Assembly (NCBI RefSeq): GCF_000987835.1
Contig: NZ_CP011308.1
Location: 1,736,001-1,800,000 of the forward strand
DNA length: 64,000 nt
DNA from: Sulfurovum lithotrophicum
Lineage (GTDB): Bacteria; Campylobacterota; Campylobacteria; Campylobacterales; Sulfurovaceae
Reading direction: 5' to 3'
How positions within the stretch are numbered: position 1 is the first letter of the stretch; the number at the start of each line of letters is the position of its first letter. The notes under the pieces are model-generated. The model was not told where the DNA came from and did not search any database. It was given only the letters and a program-made list of their open reading frames with translations. Of this stretch, positions 55,961 through 64,000 are shown one piece after another. A program made the position numbers and the translations under genes.

Positions 55961-57604
55961 TTGATATTTGACAACCAATATATTCAGGAACGAATCAAAA
56001 AAACAGAAAAACTCAGAGAAGAGGGAATCAACCCCTATCCGGCCAATACTGTAAAAGGCATGCCCTCTTCAGATTTTTTTGAGCACTATGCCTATGTAAA
56101 AGAACAAACGGCAGACGAGAAAAAAGATGAACAGCAGATTGTTACATTGACCGGACGTATCAAATTCATACGCATCATGGGGAAAGCCGCTTTTGCCAAG
56201 ATAGAAGATTCTGACGGCCTTGTACAGATCTACTACAACCGAGACGACCTTCCCGAAGGCTACTACAACACTGTAGCGAAGAAACTTTTCGAAGTGGGTG
56301 ATATTATTGAGGCGACAGGCTATCCTTTCGTAACACAGACAGGCGAGCTTACATTGCACTGCAGGGATCTCAAGATTGTCTCCAAGGCCATTATGCCGCT
56401 TCCGGAAAAGTTCCACGGCCTGACCGACCATGAGATCCGCTACCGACAGCGTTACCTTGACATGATCATGAACCCGGAGGTCAAAGAGACTTTCATCATG
56501 CGTTCCAGGATCGTTTCACTCATCAGACGCTTCTTTGAAGATCACAGCTTCCTCGAAGTCGAAACACCGATGATGCACCCCATCCCCGGCGGTGCAAATG
56601 CCAAACCCTTTGTGACCCATCACAATGCACTGGGAGTGGACAGATACCTGCGTATCGCTCCGGAACTCTACCTCAAACGTTTGACGGTAGGAGGGATGGA
56701 AGCGGTTTTCGAGATCAACCGAAACTTCCGTAACGAGGGAATGGACCAGACACACAACCCGGAATTCACCTCCATCGAGTTCTACTGGGCCTACCACAAC
56801 TACCTTGACCTGATGCAACTGACCGAAGAGCTTTTCGAGTACATTTTTGCCCAGCTTCAGATGGACAAGACCATCACCTACGGCGAGTATGAGATCGACT
56901 GTTCAACACCTTTTGCCAAAGTACCCTTCGTAGAAGCACTGACCAGCATCGGTGAGGTACCCAAAGAAGTTGCCAACGACAGGGAAAAAGCGATCGCCTA
57001 CCTTAAAGAGCATGGTGTGGAGGTAAATCCGAACCTTACGCTGGGCTACCTTCAGGCAGAGCTTTTTGACGAGTTCGTCGAAGGCAAGCTGATCAACCCG
57101 ACCTTCATTACCGACTACCCTATCGATATTTCGCCACTTTCAAGAAGAAGCGATGACAATCCTGACATTGCAGAGCGTTTTGAGCTTTTCATGGCAGGTA
57201 AAGAGATCGCCAACGGATTCAACGAGCTCAACGACCCGATCGACCAGTTCGAGCGTTTTAAGGCACAGGCTGATGCCAAAGAGGCGACCGGTGACGAAGA
57301 GACTATGCATATGGACCTCGACTTCATAAGGGCACTGGGGCACGGTATGACACCGACTGCCGGAGAGGGTATCGGTATCGACCGTCTTGTCATGATGCTG
57401 ACCAACAACCACTCCATCCGTGACGTCATCCTCTTCCCGGCCATGAAGCCAGAAGCAAAACTTGAAGAGGCCAAAGCGGAGATCGCCTGCAAAAAGTGCG
57501 GTAACACCAATGAAGAGGAGCTCAAACCTGCCAAAAAAGGCAAAGGGTTCTTCTGTAAAGATGCAGCGGCCTGCAACAAGAGAGCACAGGAGAAGAAAGC
57601 CTGA
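55961..57604 (+). CDS. lysS: Lysyl-tRNA synthetase, class II, with zinc-ribbon-like tail
   Basis: 547 residues from the TTG at 55961, which has AGGAGAG just upstream; the longer frame to 55895 would read through the repeat. OB-fold domain ([21 protein letters not shown]) and class II core: [50 protein letters not shown]. The C-terminal 50 residues are extra and hold CKKCGN...FFCKDAAAC, a possible metal site. Confidence 0.94.
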   Translation: MIFDNQYIQERIKKTEKLREEGINPYPANTVKGMPSSDFFEHYAYVKEQTADEKKDEQQIVTLTGRIKFIRIMGKAAFAKIEDSDGLVQIYYNRDDLPEGYYNTVAKKLFEVGDIIEATGYPFVTQTGELTLHCRDLKIVSKAIMPLPEKFHGLTDHEIRYRQRYLDMIMNPEVKETFIMRSRIVSLIRRFFEDHSFLEVETPMMHPIPGGANAKPFVTHHNALGVDRYLRIAPELYLKRLTVGGMEAVFEINRNFRNEGMDQTHNPEFTSIEFYWAYHNYLDLMQLTEELFEYIFAQLQMDKTITYGEYEIDCSTPFAKVPFVEALTSIGEVPKEVANDREKAIAYLKEHGVEVNPNLTLGYLQAELFDEFVEGKLINPTFITDYPIDISPLSRRSDDNPDIAERFELFMAGKEIANGFNELNDPIDQFERFKAQADAKEATGDEETMHMDLDFIRALGHGMTPTAGEGIGIDRLVMMLTNNHSIRDVILFPAMKPEAKLEEAKAEIACKKCGNTNEEELKPAKKGKGFFCKDAAACNKRAQEKKA

Positions 57605-57610
57605 TTTTTC

Positions 57611-57680
57611 GGCATGTGATTACGCACCCTACGCGGTTTTTCTAAATCGGTATTTTCAATGTAGGGTGGATTTATTCATC
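57611..57680. repeat. REP-like repeats between lysS and the transglycosylase gene
   Basis: A degenerate copy of the palindrome (TTACGCACCCTAC at 57620-57632) and a second unit, GTAGGGTGGATTTATTCATC at 57661. They fill the gap between the convergent genes lysS and mltB-like. Confidence 0.5.
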
Positions 57681-57695
57681 ATTTATACAGGCTTT

Positions 57696-58715
57696 TTACC
57701 TGAGATAGTTTCCGTACTTCTTCCTATATCCCTTTTTTAATTTTTCCGCCAGCTGGTAGACCGCCATTGCATAATAGTTACTGTGGTTATATCGTGTGAT
57801 CACATAGAAGTTGTGCGCACCGTACCAAAGCTCATCAAAACCATACCGTTTCAGCCTGATCAAATGTACCTTGCCATGATAATCGAAATTCCATTTGGGA
57901 GATATGTTTTTAAGTGAGGCACGGGAATATTTGTATTTGTACCCTGTCCTTTTCCCTGTAAAACGTTTTCCGGGGTAAGAAACCCTTACGGCAACCGGCT
58001 GCCCTCTTCGCCATCCGTGACTTTTAAAGTAGTAGGCGACACTTCCTATGGCATCTTCAGGACTGTTCATTCTTTTTTTGCCATCTTTGTTGAAGTCGAC
58101 AACAAAGGTCCTGTAATTACTCGGCATAAACTGTCCCAGCCCGATCGCGCCGGCAAAAGAGCCTTTGACATTTTGCGGGTTGACCTTTTCCCTGCGTGTC
58201 ATCAGAAGGAACTCTTTGAGTTCGGAACGGTAGAACCTCTGCCGTCTGTTCTTTTCAAATGCCAGTGTCGTCAGGGTATCCAGCACAGGGAATTTACCCG
58301 TATTTTTTCCAAAATGGCTCTCTATACCGATGATCGCAGCAATATATTCGGGCTGTACTCCGTATTTTTTATAGGCCCGCAGAAAGGTTTTTCTGTATTT
58401 ATGCATATATTCTATGCCCAGATCGGTCTTGGAAGATTTAAGAAATATCTCTTCATAGCGGTCCCACGAGCCCTGCTTCTTTCTTCTTTTGGGCGATTTC
58501 CACTTCTTTCTGTATTGCGGCACATAGATGGCAAGCGCCCTTCTCTGGAACTTCACATGGGAAAAAAGATTGTTCAGATAGCTTCGGTTGAAGTGATAAT
58601 GTTTGACCATCCTGCCTATGAAGACACGGACTTCACGTTTTTTCGTGTAATCCTTGGACCAGACCGTGGAGCTGAACAAAAGAACGGCAAACACTGCTAT
58701 AACTATTCGTTTCAT
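57696..58715 (-). CDS. mltB: Lytic murein transglycosylase, MltB type
   Basis: 339 residues with signal peptide (ending STVWSK). Catalytic glutamate in IIGIESHFGKNTGKFPVLDTL; then KGSFAGAIGLGQFMPSNY, FVVDFNKDGKKRMNSPEDAIGSVAYYFKSHGW. No lipobox cysteine, so soluble periplasmic. Interrupts the lysS-glyA order together with the antiporter gene. Confidence 0.93.
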   Translation of the reverse strand: MKRIVIAVFAVLLFSSTVWSKDYTKKREVRVFIGRMVKHYHFNRSYLNNLFSHVKFQRRALAIYVPQYRKKWKSPKRRKKQGSWDRYEEIFLKSSKTDLGIEYMHKYRKTFLRAYKKYGVQPEYIAAIIGIESHFGKNTGKFPVLDTLTTLAFEKNRRQRFYRSELKEFLLMTRREKVNPQNVKGSFAGAIGLGQFMPSNYRTFVVDFNKDGKKRMNSPEDAIGSVAYYFKSHGWRRGQPVAVRVSYPGKRFTGKRTGYKYKYSRASLKNISPKWNFDYHGKVHLIRLKRYGFDELWYGAHNFYVITRYNHSNYYAMAVYQLAEKLKKGYRKKYGNYLR

Positions 58716-58729
58716 CTGTGCAAATGCTC

Positions 58730-59947
58730 CTATATTTTCTCATAGGCTGTTTTGATCAGCAGTGGCGGCAGCATCGTGGTCAACACGATTACCACGATGA
58801 GCGCCGTATATATCTCATTCTCAAAGATCCCGCTGGCACGGCCTATCTCTGCAAAGATCAACCCTACTTCACCGCGTGGCACCATGGAGAGGCCGATGAT
58901 CATCCTCTTTCTAACGCTCAGACTTTTCAGCAACAGAGGAAACAGCATCTTCCCTATGACAGAAACAAGCAGGATCGTTCCGCCGAAAAACCAGATATGC
59001 GATTCACTCCAATCGATCTTCTGCAGGTTGATGGAGAGCCCTACCGTTACAAAGAAGATCGGAGTGAAAAGCAGCACGATGGGACGAATCTGCTTCTCTA
59101 TTTTGTCGGCAAAATGCCTGTCCTCACCTATCATGGCACCAAAAGGAAGAAAAAAACGTCTTGAGAGTGCGAGTCCGGCGGCGAATCCGCCTATGATCTC
59201 CGGTGCGCCCATCTGATGTGCCATCCAGGCAAAAAAGAGTACCAGGGAGATGATCGCCGTGGGGATAAGCCCGGGGTAATTCGTCCGGGTATCATATTTC
59301 TGTATCACTACCGCCATAAGTTTCGCAGCCACAGGTGCAATGATGAAAAAGGCTGTGATAAAGAGAAGGACCCGCCCGGTATCGAGCAGGTTCACTTCAC
59401 CGCTTTGAGAAAAGTCATAAAGGATCGCAAGCAGGACCACACCGAAAACATCATCGAGGACTGCAGCACCCAGTATGATCTCACCCTCTTTGCTCTGATT
59501 CTTTTTCAAGTCTTTGAGCACACGCACAGTGATACCGATACTCGTAGCCGTGATCGTTCCCCCTATGAAAAGAGATGTGATCAGATTGAGATCGAAAAGA
59601 TAAAAAGAGAGTGCCGCACCCAGCAACAGAGGAACAACAAAACCGCCTATCGCCACAAGCGTAGCGCTCCATCCGCTCTCCTTGAGCCTACGAAGGTCTG
59701 TCTCCAATCCTACATCGAAGAGCAGCAGTATGATCCCTATCTCGGCAAGCATCTTGATGGTGTCATTCAGGCTTACCCAGCCCAGAATGCTCGGTCCCAG
59801 AAACAGACCGGCAGCCAGTTCGCCCAGTACGGGCGGAAGACCGATACGCCCAAAGAGTTCTGCAAAAATGCGCGCGCCTACCAGTATCAACAATAGAATG
59901 AGAAAAAAGTCATGTGCCTGCATAATGGGTATTATAACAGAACTCAT
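58730..59947 (-). CDS. CPA2-family cation/proton antiporter
   Basis: 405 residues, about 12 membrane segments. GLPPVLGELAAGLFLGPSILG, LLLFDVGLETDLRRLKESG and VPRGEVGLIFAEIGRASGIF are typical of KefB/NapA-like exchangers. No C-terminal TrkA-N domain. Start uncertain: a TATAAT at 59929 lies inside the first codons, so ATG at 59923 may be the true start. Confidence 0.88.
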   Translation of the reverse strand: MSSVIIPIMQAHDFFLILLLILVGARIFAELFGRIGLPPVLGELAAGLFLGPSILGWVSLNDTIKMLAEIGIILLLFDVGLETDLRRLKESGWSATLVAIGGFVVPLLLGAALSFYLFDLNLITSLFIGGTITATSIGITVRVLKDLKKNQSKEGEIILGAAVLDDVFGVVLLAILYDFSQSGEVNLLDTGRVLLFITAFFIIAPVAAKLMAVVIQKYDTRTNYPGLIPTAIISLVLFFAWMAHQMGAPEIIGGFAAGLALSRRFFLPFGAMIGEDRHFADKIEKQIRPIVLLFTPIFFVTVGLSINLQKIDWSESHIWFFGGTILLVSVIGKMLFPLLLKSLSVRKRMIIGLSMVPRGEVGLIFAEIGRASGIFENEIYTALIVVIVLTTMLPPLLIKTAYEKI

Positions 59948-60062
59948 TACCGTTTGTACCTGAAGGCGTTATTTGAAAATAGACCAGGAACAACGCTACT
60001 CTAATATAGCCCTTAGAGGAATTTTGATATAAATACATTTAAATTATTCCTAAAGGAACATA

Positions 60063-61313
60063 ATGTCATATGCCATAGAAACGTTTGACCCTGAGATCTT
60101 CCAGGCGATCGAAAATGAACTAGAGAGACAGACGAACCACCTTGAGATGATCGCATCAGAGAACTTCACCATTCCTGCTGTCATGGAAGCAATGGGTTCT
60201 GTATTTACCAACAAATATGCAGAGGGTTACCCGTACAAGAGATATTACGGCGGATGCGAATATGCCGATGTGGTAGAACAGCTTGCTATCGACAGGGCCT
60301 GCGAACTCTTTGACTGCAACTATGCAAATGTACAGCCCCACTCCGGCTCACAGGCGAACGGTGCCGTCTATGCGGCGCTGATCAAAGCCGGGGACAAAAT
60401 ACTTGGTATGGACCTCAGCCACGGCGGTCACCTCACTCACGGCTCAAAACCCAGTTTTTCCGGTAAAAACTACCACAGCTTTACCTACGGTGTCGAGCTT
60501 GACGGGCGTATCAACTATGACAGAGTCATGGAGATTGCAAAGATCGTACAACCGAAGATCATCGTCTGCGGCGCTTCCGCCTATGCCAGAGAGATCGACT
60601 TCAAGAAGTTCAGGGAGATCGCCGATGAAGTAGGCGCGATCCTCTTTGCGGACATCGCGCACATCGCGGGCCTTGTCTGTGCCGGTGAGCACCCAAGCCC
60701 CTTCCCGTATGCCGACGTGGTCACGACAACGACACACAAAACACTTGCAGGACCTCGTGGCGGTATGATCATGACCAACGATGAAGACATTGCCAAGAAG
60801 ATCAACTCTGCCATCTTCCCGGGTCTCCAGGGCGGACCGCTTGTTCATGTAATCGCTGCCAAAGCAGTCGGTTTCAAGCACAACCTTTCTGATGAATGGA
60901 AAGTCTATGCAAAACAGGTAAAAGCCAATGCCAACAAGCTGGCTGAAGTACTGGTAGCCAGAGGTTACGACGTCGTTTCCGGCGGAACAGACAACCACCT
61001 TGTGCTTGTCTCCTTCCTCGATAAAGAATTCTCAGGGAAAGATGCTGATGCGGCACTCGGAGCTGCGGGTATCACTGTGAACAAGAACACGGTTCCGGGA
61101 GAGACAAGAAGCCCGTTCGTGACTTCAGGTATCCGTATCGGTTCGCCTGCATTGACAAGCCGTGGTATGAAAGAAGCGGAGTTTGAGATCATCGCCAACA
61201 AGATCGCTGATGTACTCGACAATGTCAACGACAGCGAACTGCATGCAAAGATCAAAGAGGAAATGAAGGAACTTGCTTCCAACTTCGTGATCTACGATAA
61301 GCCGATCTACTAA
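60063..61313 (+). CDS. glyA: Serine hydroxymethyltransferase
   Basis: 416 residues, PLP enzyme making glycine and methylene-THF from serine. [54 protein letters not shown] (PLP lysine) and [25 protein letters not shown] precedes the ATG, and TTGATATAAATAC upstream is a candidate promoter. Confidence 0.97.
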   Translation: MSYAIETFDPEIFQAIENELERQTNHLEMIASENFTIPAVMEAMGSVFTNKYAEGYPYKRYYGGCEYADVVEQLAIDRACELFDCNYANVQPHSGSQANGAVYAALIKAGDKILGMDLSHGGHLTHGSKPSFSGKNYHSFTYGVELDGRINYDRVMEIAKIVQPKIIVCGASAYAREIDFKKFREIADEVGAILFADIAHIAGLVCAGEHPSPFPYADVVTTTTHKTLAGPRGGMIMTNDEDIAKKINSAIFPGLQGGPLVHVIAAKAVGFKHNLSDEWKVYAKQVKANANKLAEVLVARGYDVVSGGTDNHLVLVSFLDKEFSGKDADAALGAAGITVNKNTVPGETRSPFVTSGIRIGSPALTSRGMKEAEFEIIANKIADVLDNVNDSELHAKIKEEMKELASNFVIYDKPIY

Positions 61314-61324
61314 AAGGACGCTTT

Positions 61325-61447
61325 TTGAACAGAGTCCAACAAAGCTACGCTGACGCTGTGTCGACTTACGACTCGGTATTTAGTACCTCGCTTGCACTGC
61401 AATTTAGTTGCTTGTCAGCAGTCGGCTCACGCAACTTGTTGCGTTAA
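61325..61447 (+). CDS. Possible 40-codon ORF in an insert after glyA
   Basis: TTG start with AAAGGA 7 nt upstream, 40 codons, no recognised product. It fills a segment bounded by near-direct repeats ACGCTTTTTGAA (61318) and ACGCTTTTGAA (61454). This looks like an insertion that took over the ribosome site of the DUF1882 gene. It contains a small hairpin, GCAAC-TT-GTTGC. Confidence 0.25.
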   Translation: MNRVQQSYADAVSTYDSVFSTSLALQFSCLSAVGSRNLLR

Positions 61448-61459
61448 AGAGTCACGCTT

Positions 61460-61957
61460 TTGAAGGTATTTGATTTAGATCTCAACGACGGTCACTACTA
61501 CATCAAACACAATACGATCGTCGAAAAGATCCATTTCGACAATCGTACCTTCTATGCCAAGTTCGAGCGCATAGAAGAGCCCCTCACCCCGCTTCTGCTT
61601 ACCCAGCACCTCAACAAACAGTATACCATCGCCGCACCGCTTCTGGACAAAGAGGGGCTCACCAACTATCTTGTACTCGAGTACAGAGGCGATGAGCACC
61701 AGCGTTTCTACTACCTTGTCAAACAGCTCTTCAGAACATTTGGCATAAAAGACTACCACATCTACCGGGGTAAGCATGAAGAAACCATCCAGGTCTTCAT
61801 AGAGGTCAAACCGCTTACACTGCAAGAGGCTGACGATGCACTGCAAAAGATCTCCGATGCCCTCAAAGAGAAACTGGGGAAGAAGTGGAAAACACTGCCT
61901 TCTGCCTCCCTGCCTGAAGCATATAATATCGTTACGCTCCCCTATAAAGAGATTTAA
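61460..61957 (+). CDS. DUF1882-family protein
   Basis: 165 residues, soluble, start TTG at 61460. Starts KVFDLDLNDGHYYIKHNTIV; the family is found in Campylobacterota next to glyA (Cj0403-like). Function unknown. The last 50 codons recur as a diverged fragment at 63467-63613. Confidence 0.8.
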   Translation: MKVFDLDLNDGHYYIKHNTIVEKIHFDNRTFYAKFERIEEPLTPLLLTQHLNKQYTIAAPLLDKEGLTNYLVLEYRGDEHQRFYYLVKQLFRTFGIKDYHIYRGKHEETIQVFIEVKPLTLQEADDALQKISDALKEKLGKKWKTLPSASLPEAYNIVTLPYKEI

Positions 61958-61977
61958 GTTAACGTACTTATTAAATT

Positions 61978-62331
61978 TCAGGATGTCTTGGTAGGCTTAT
62001 TTGTCTTCTCGTCCATTCTGAGTTCTTCAAGCCGTCTATTAACCTTCACAACTTCACCCGTCTCTACACAGTAAGCTGAAAGCTCTCCAAAACCATAGGT
62101 GTTTGAGTAGCATCCTGTATCTACATTCACATAACTCTTTTCTATCTCTACTCCAAACTCCACAGGTGTATGTCCTCCCTCATGTACAAACCTCACAACA
62201 TCTCTGCTTTTTGGCCCTCTGTCTATGAGGTCTCCTACAAAAACAAGTCTGGCATTTTTCGGCAGTCTGTCCACCAATGTACAAAGCGTATCGTAATGCC
62301 CGTGTACGTCTCCTATGATGTATGTTCTCAC
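61978..62331 (-). pseudogene. Shortened Ser/Thr-phosphatase-type phosphoesterase
   Basis: 117 residues. N-terminus is typical: [25 protein letters not shown]. After VVRFV the sequence jumps to [20 protein letters not shown] and VNVDTGCYS, which belong to the C-terminal part. The GNHE motif and about 100 central residues of PrpA-type enzymes are missing, probably by an in-frame deletion. Stop overlaps nothing; the start touches the next gene's stop. Confidence 0.7.
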
Positions 62332-63353
62332 TACACCATTTCCTTCATGTATATCTCTACAAGCTCTTTTTTAAAGTGTTTCATCGATTCAAGTTCCTGT
62401 AAAATGTTTATATTGACCATATACTCTTTGATCAACTGTGTCACCAGACGAGCCTGCGCCTCATCTCTGTTTTTTTTGAGTATGTTTCTGTCACTAACGG
62501 TTGAGAGCCAGTATTTGTAGACGGCAAACTCCAGTGGATGAATGGTAGAGAGTATGGCGCACTTACCATTATCTGCAATAACCATACTTTTGAAGATGCG
62601 CGAATTTTCCAGCCATTGCATCCCCTCCATGGTCAAAGAAAGCACATTGGTAAAACCATCTGCCAGTGCTTCGCCGCCAAATGCATCTTTTTCCTGAACA
62701 GGACTTAGTACTTCAAGCAGTACCCCCTCTTTGTTTCTAAACCGGTAAGGGACATCCCCATCGGGTTCAAAACTCTTATCTATAAGTTTGATCATCTCTG
62801 TCAGCTTACCCTGTGGCAACACTTCATCAAATACCACCGACAATGCTTTACTATGTTTGTTTAGCAGGTCTATGTCATCGGTCGCCAAATTTTCCTCTTC
62901 TATAAACACTCCACAATACGATTCATAAGCATACAATGCATTCGTTCCAATGAGTATCATCTTCTCATCCAGACCAAGTTCGTTTATTTTACGGTATATA
63001 TTTACCAGGGCATTGGGTACACGGGTGAGCTGTTCTATTTTGGAAAGTTTACGGGCTCTTTCCAGTTTGGATTCAAGCTGTGCAATTTCCTCTTTGAGCA
63101 TCGCTTTTGATCGCTTAAACTCCTCATATATTTTTATAGTCTCCGCATTTTTGGCTCCGAGTGAGACAACCTTGTTTGTAGAGGAGCGCTTTTTTGTCAA
63201 ATACTCTTTTCCCCCTACCTTCTTCCAGTACATGCTGATATGATACTCTCTAAGATAGCGCTGCCGCTTCTGGATGTAGTATTCGTAAAGCTGCTGTGTA
63301 TTGATGTAATGTTTACGCTGAGATGCGGTATATTCTGTAAAATGAAAGGACAT
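62331..63353 (-). CDS. Nucleotidyltransferase-like protein (NTP_transf_8 type)
   Basis: 340 residues. N-terminal half is a basic coiled coil ([27 protein letters not shown]). The C-terminal half has [17 protein letters not shown] and LATDDIDLL, the G(T)N...DxD pattern of nucleotidyltransferase-fold proteins. Family name tentative. The stop shares a base with the phosphoesterase start. Lies in the variable segment between the two DUF1882 3' ends. Confidence 0.65.
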   Translation of the reverse strand: MSFHFTEYTASQRKHYINTQQLYEYYIQKRQRYLREYHISMYWKKVGGKEYLTKKRSSTNKVVSLGAKNAETIKIYEEFKRSKAMLKEEIAQLESKLERARKLSKIEQLTRVPNALVNIYRKINELGLDEKMILIGTNALYAYESYCGVFIEEENLATDDIDLLNKHSKALSVVFDEVLPQGKLTEMIKLIDKSFEPDGDVPYRFRNKEGVLLEVLSPVQEKDAFGGEALADGFTNVLSLTMEGMQWLENSRIFKSMVIADNGKCAILSTIHPLEFAVYKYWLSTVSDRNILKKNRDEAQARLVTQLIKEYMVNINILQELESMKHFKKELVEIYMKEMV

Positions 63354-63371
63354 TTTTACCTGCTTTTTACA

Positions 63372-63413
63372 TATTGTACCAAAAAATATAATTTTTTTAA
63401 AATTTGGTACAAT
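63372..63413. promoter_or_regulatory. Palindromic operator candidate before the nucleotidyltransferase gene
   Basis: ATTGTACCAAA (63372-63382) and TTTGGTACAAT (63403-63413) are perfect inverted repeats 20 bp apart, 19 bp upstream of the start at 63353. The A/T-rich centre can hold a -10 box. No regulator gene is adjacent. Confidence 0.55.
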
Positions 63414-63466
63414 TTAAAATTCTGAAAGGCAGTAATTTATATATAAAAGTAGCCTGCTCCCTTTAA

Positions 63467-63625
63467 CCTCTTACACTGCAAGAGGCTGACGATGCACTGC
63501 AAAAGATCTCCGATGCCCTTAAAGAGAAACTGGGAAAAAAATGGAAAACCCTTCCCTCCGTCTCACTGCCTGAAGCGTATAATATCGTTACACTGCCCTA
63601 TAAAGAGATTTAAGTTAACGCACTC
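63467..63625 (+). pseudogene. 3' fragment of a DUF1882 gene
   Basis: Matches 61811-61969 (last 49 codons, stop and GTTAACG beyond it) with about 16 differences in 155 bp, mainly at third codon positions. It has no start and no upstream part. With the intact gene it forms an imperfect direct repeat around the phosphoesterase and nucleotidyltransferase genes. Confidence 0.75.
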
Positions 63626-63799
63626 ATATTATCCAAAAACATTCCTGCTCCAAAACCTTATAAATTTATATATTTTATAAGGTTTATCGCTGTAGTAATA
63701 TTTAGAAACTATAAATATGTAAACAAGTATATGAGCCTTTATAAAATAGGCTAAATAATATTGCAATTTCAAGTTTAAGAATAGATTATTTTTTTCATT

Positions 63800-64000
63800 T
63801 TAGAGTCCATCATCATGTTCTCCAACTCCATAAAACTTTTTCAACTTTATATAGTTATTTTCAAAAGTAAAATGAAGTCGTGTAGATGTTGGTCGTGGAG
63901 TAATACGAATCCTTACCTCTTCACCGATAGTTTCTTCTTGTAAAGCGCTTGATACGGCTTGGCTCCGTGTCATAGATAACCTTTGTTTAATTGCATTTAT
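63800..64000 (-). CDS. Hypothetical protein, C-terminal part, runs off the edge
   Basis: An open frame enters from the right edge and ends at 63800-63802 after 66 codons. The sequence ends LHFTFENNYIKLKKFYGVGEHDDGL. No family recognised. The 174 bp between it and the DUF1882 fragment (63626-63799) are A/T-rich and hold nothing I can identify. Confidence 0.5.
   Translation of the reverse strand: MNAIKQRLSMTRSQAVSSALQEETIGEEVRIRITPRPTSTRLHFTFENNYIKLKKFYGVGEHDDGL

Overview
The window looks like chromosome of a sulfur-oxidising Campylobacterota bacterium of the Sulfurovum/Sulfurimonas type. Three things support this: a complete soxXYZAB thiosulfate-oxidation operon; a gene order known from Campylobacter (ispDF, orphan response regulator of the HP1021/Cj1608 type, ATP-sulfurylase-like gene, pgpA); and a second one (fur, lysS, glyA, DUF1882 gene). 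The taxon is inferred from gene content only.

Layout. 1-6.7 kb: a minus-strand thiamine locus (thiC-thiO-thiS-thiG-thiE-thiD) behind a TPP riboswitch, followed by a partial TonB-dependent receptor with its own TPP riboswitch. A 174-bp MITE-like element sits inside the operon, and a second copy lies directly before metE (7.3-9.6 kb). 9.7-20 kb: housekeeping genes (tRNA-Pro, mrp, ispDF, atypical response regulator, sat-like gene, pgpA, a GTPase/DUF2868 membrane pair, malic enzyme). 19.4-27.4 kb: a minus-strand operon for a Tat-exported molybdopterin oxidoreductase with [4Fe-4S] and NrfD-type membrane subunits, TorD-like chaperone, ferredoxin and two unknown proteins.

27,240-38,888 is the most striking part: an apparently perfect tandem triplication of a 3,883-bp unit. 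Each unit carries a periplasmic sulfur/thiol module: a double-DUF302 protein, a DsrE-like protein and two cytochrome c-thioredoxin fusions. Only copy 3 ends in an intact exported metallo-beta-lactamase-fold hydrolase. The two internal junctions each create an in-frame chimera of the first 42 residues of the ferredoxin subunit with the C-terminal half of that hydrolase. The array is followed by a porin, soxB, soxA, soxZ, soxY and soxX, then by a sensor kinase, an OmpR-type regulator and a Cache-domain protein. The soxX promoter, the DUF302 promoter (three copies) and the promoter of a second DsrE-like gene (48.2 kb) share a TTTTACACTT box at fixed spacing from the -10 element, so the neighbouring two-component system may control the whole sulfur locus.

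48-61 kb: DsrE-like protein and Tat-exported phosphoesterase, an orphan kinase, thioredoxin, dapE, rhodanese, ferredoxin-thioredoxin-reductase-like protein, gatC, ArsC-like protein, pilT, cvpA, fur, lysS, lytic transglycosylase, cation/proton antiporter and glyA. 61.3-64 kb is a variable end: a DUF1882 gene whose 3' end recurs as a diverged fragment 1.6 kb further on, flanking a shortened phosphoesterase and a nucleotidyltransferase-like gene with a palindromic operator candidate. A hypothetical gene runs off the right edge. Copy identity, family names and regulation are judged by eye; no search or folding was run.
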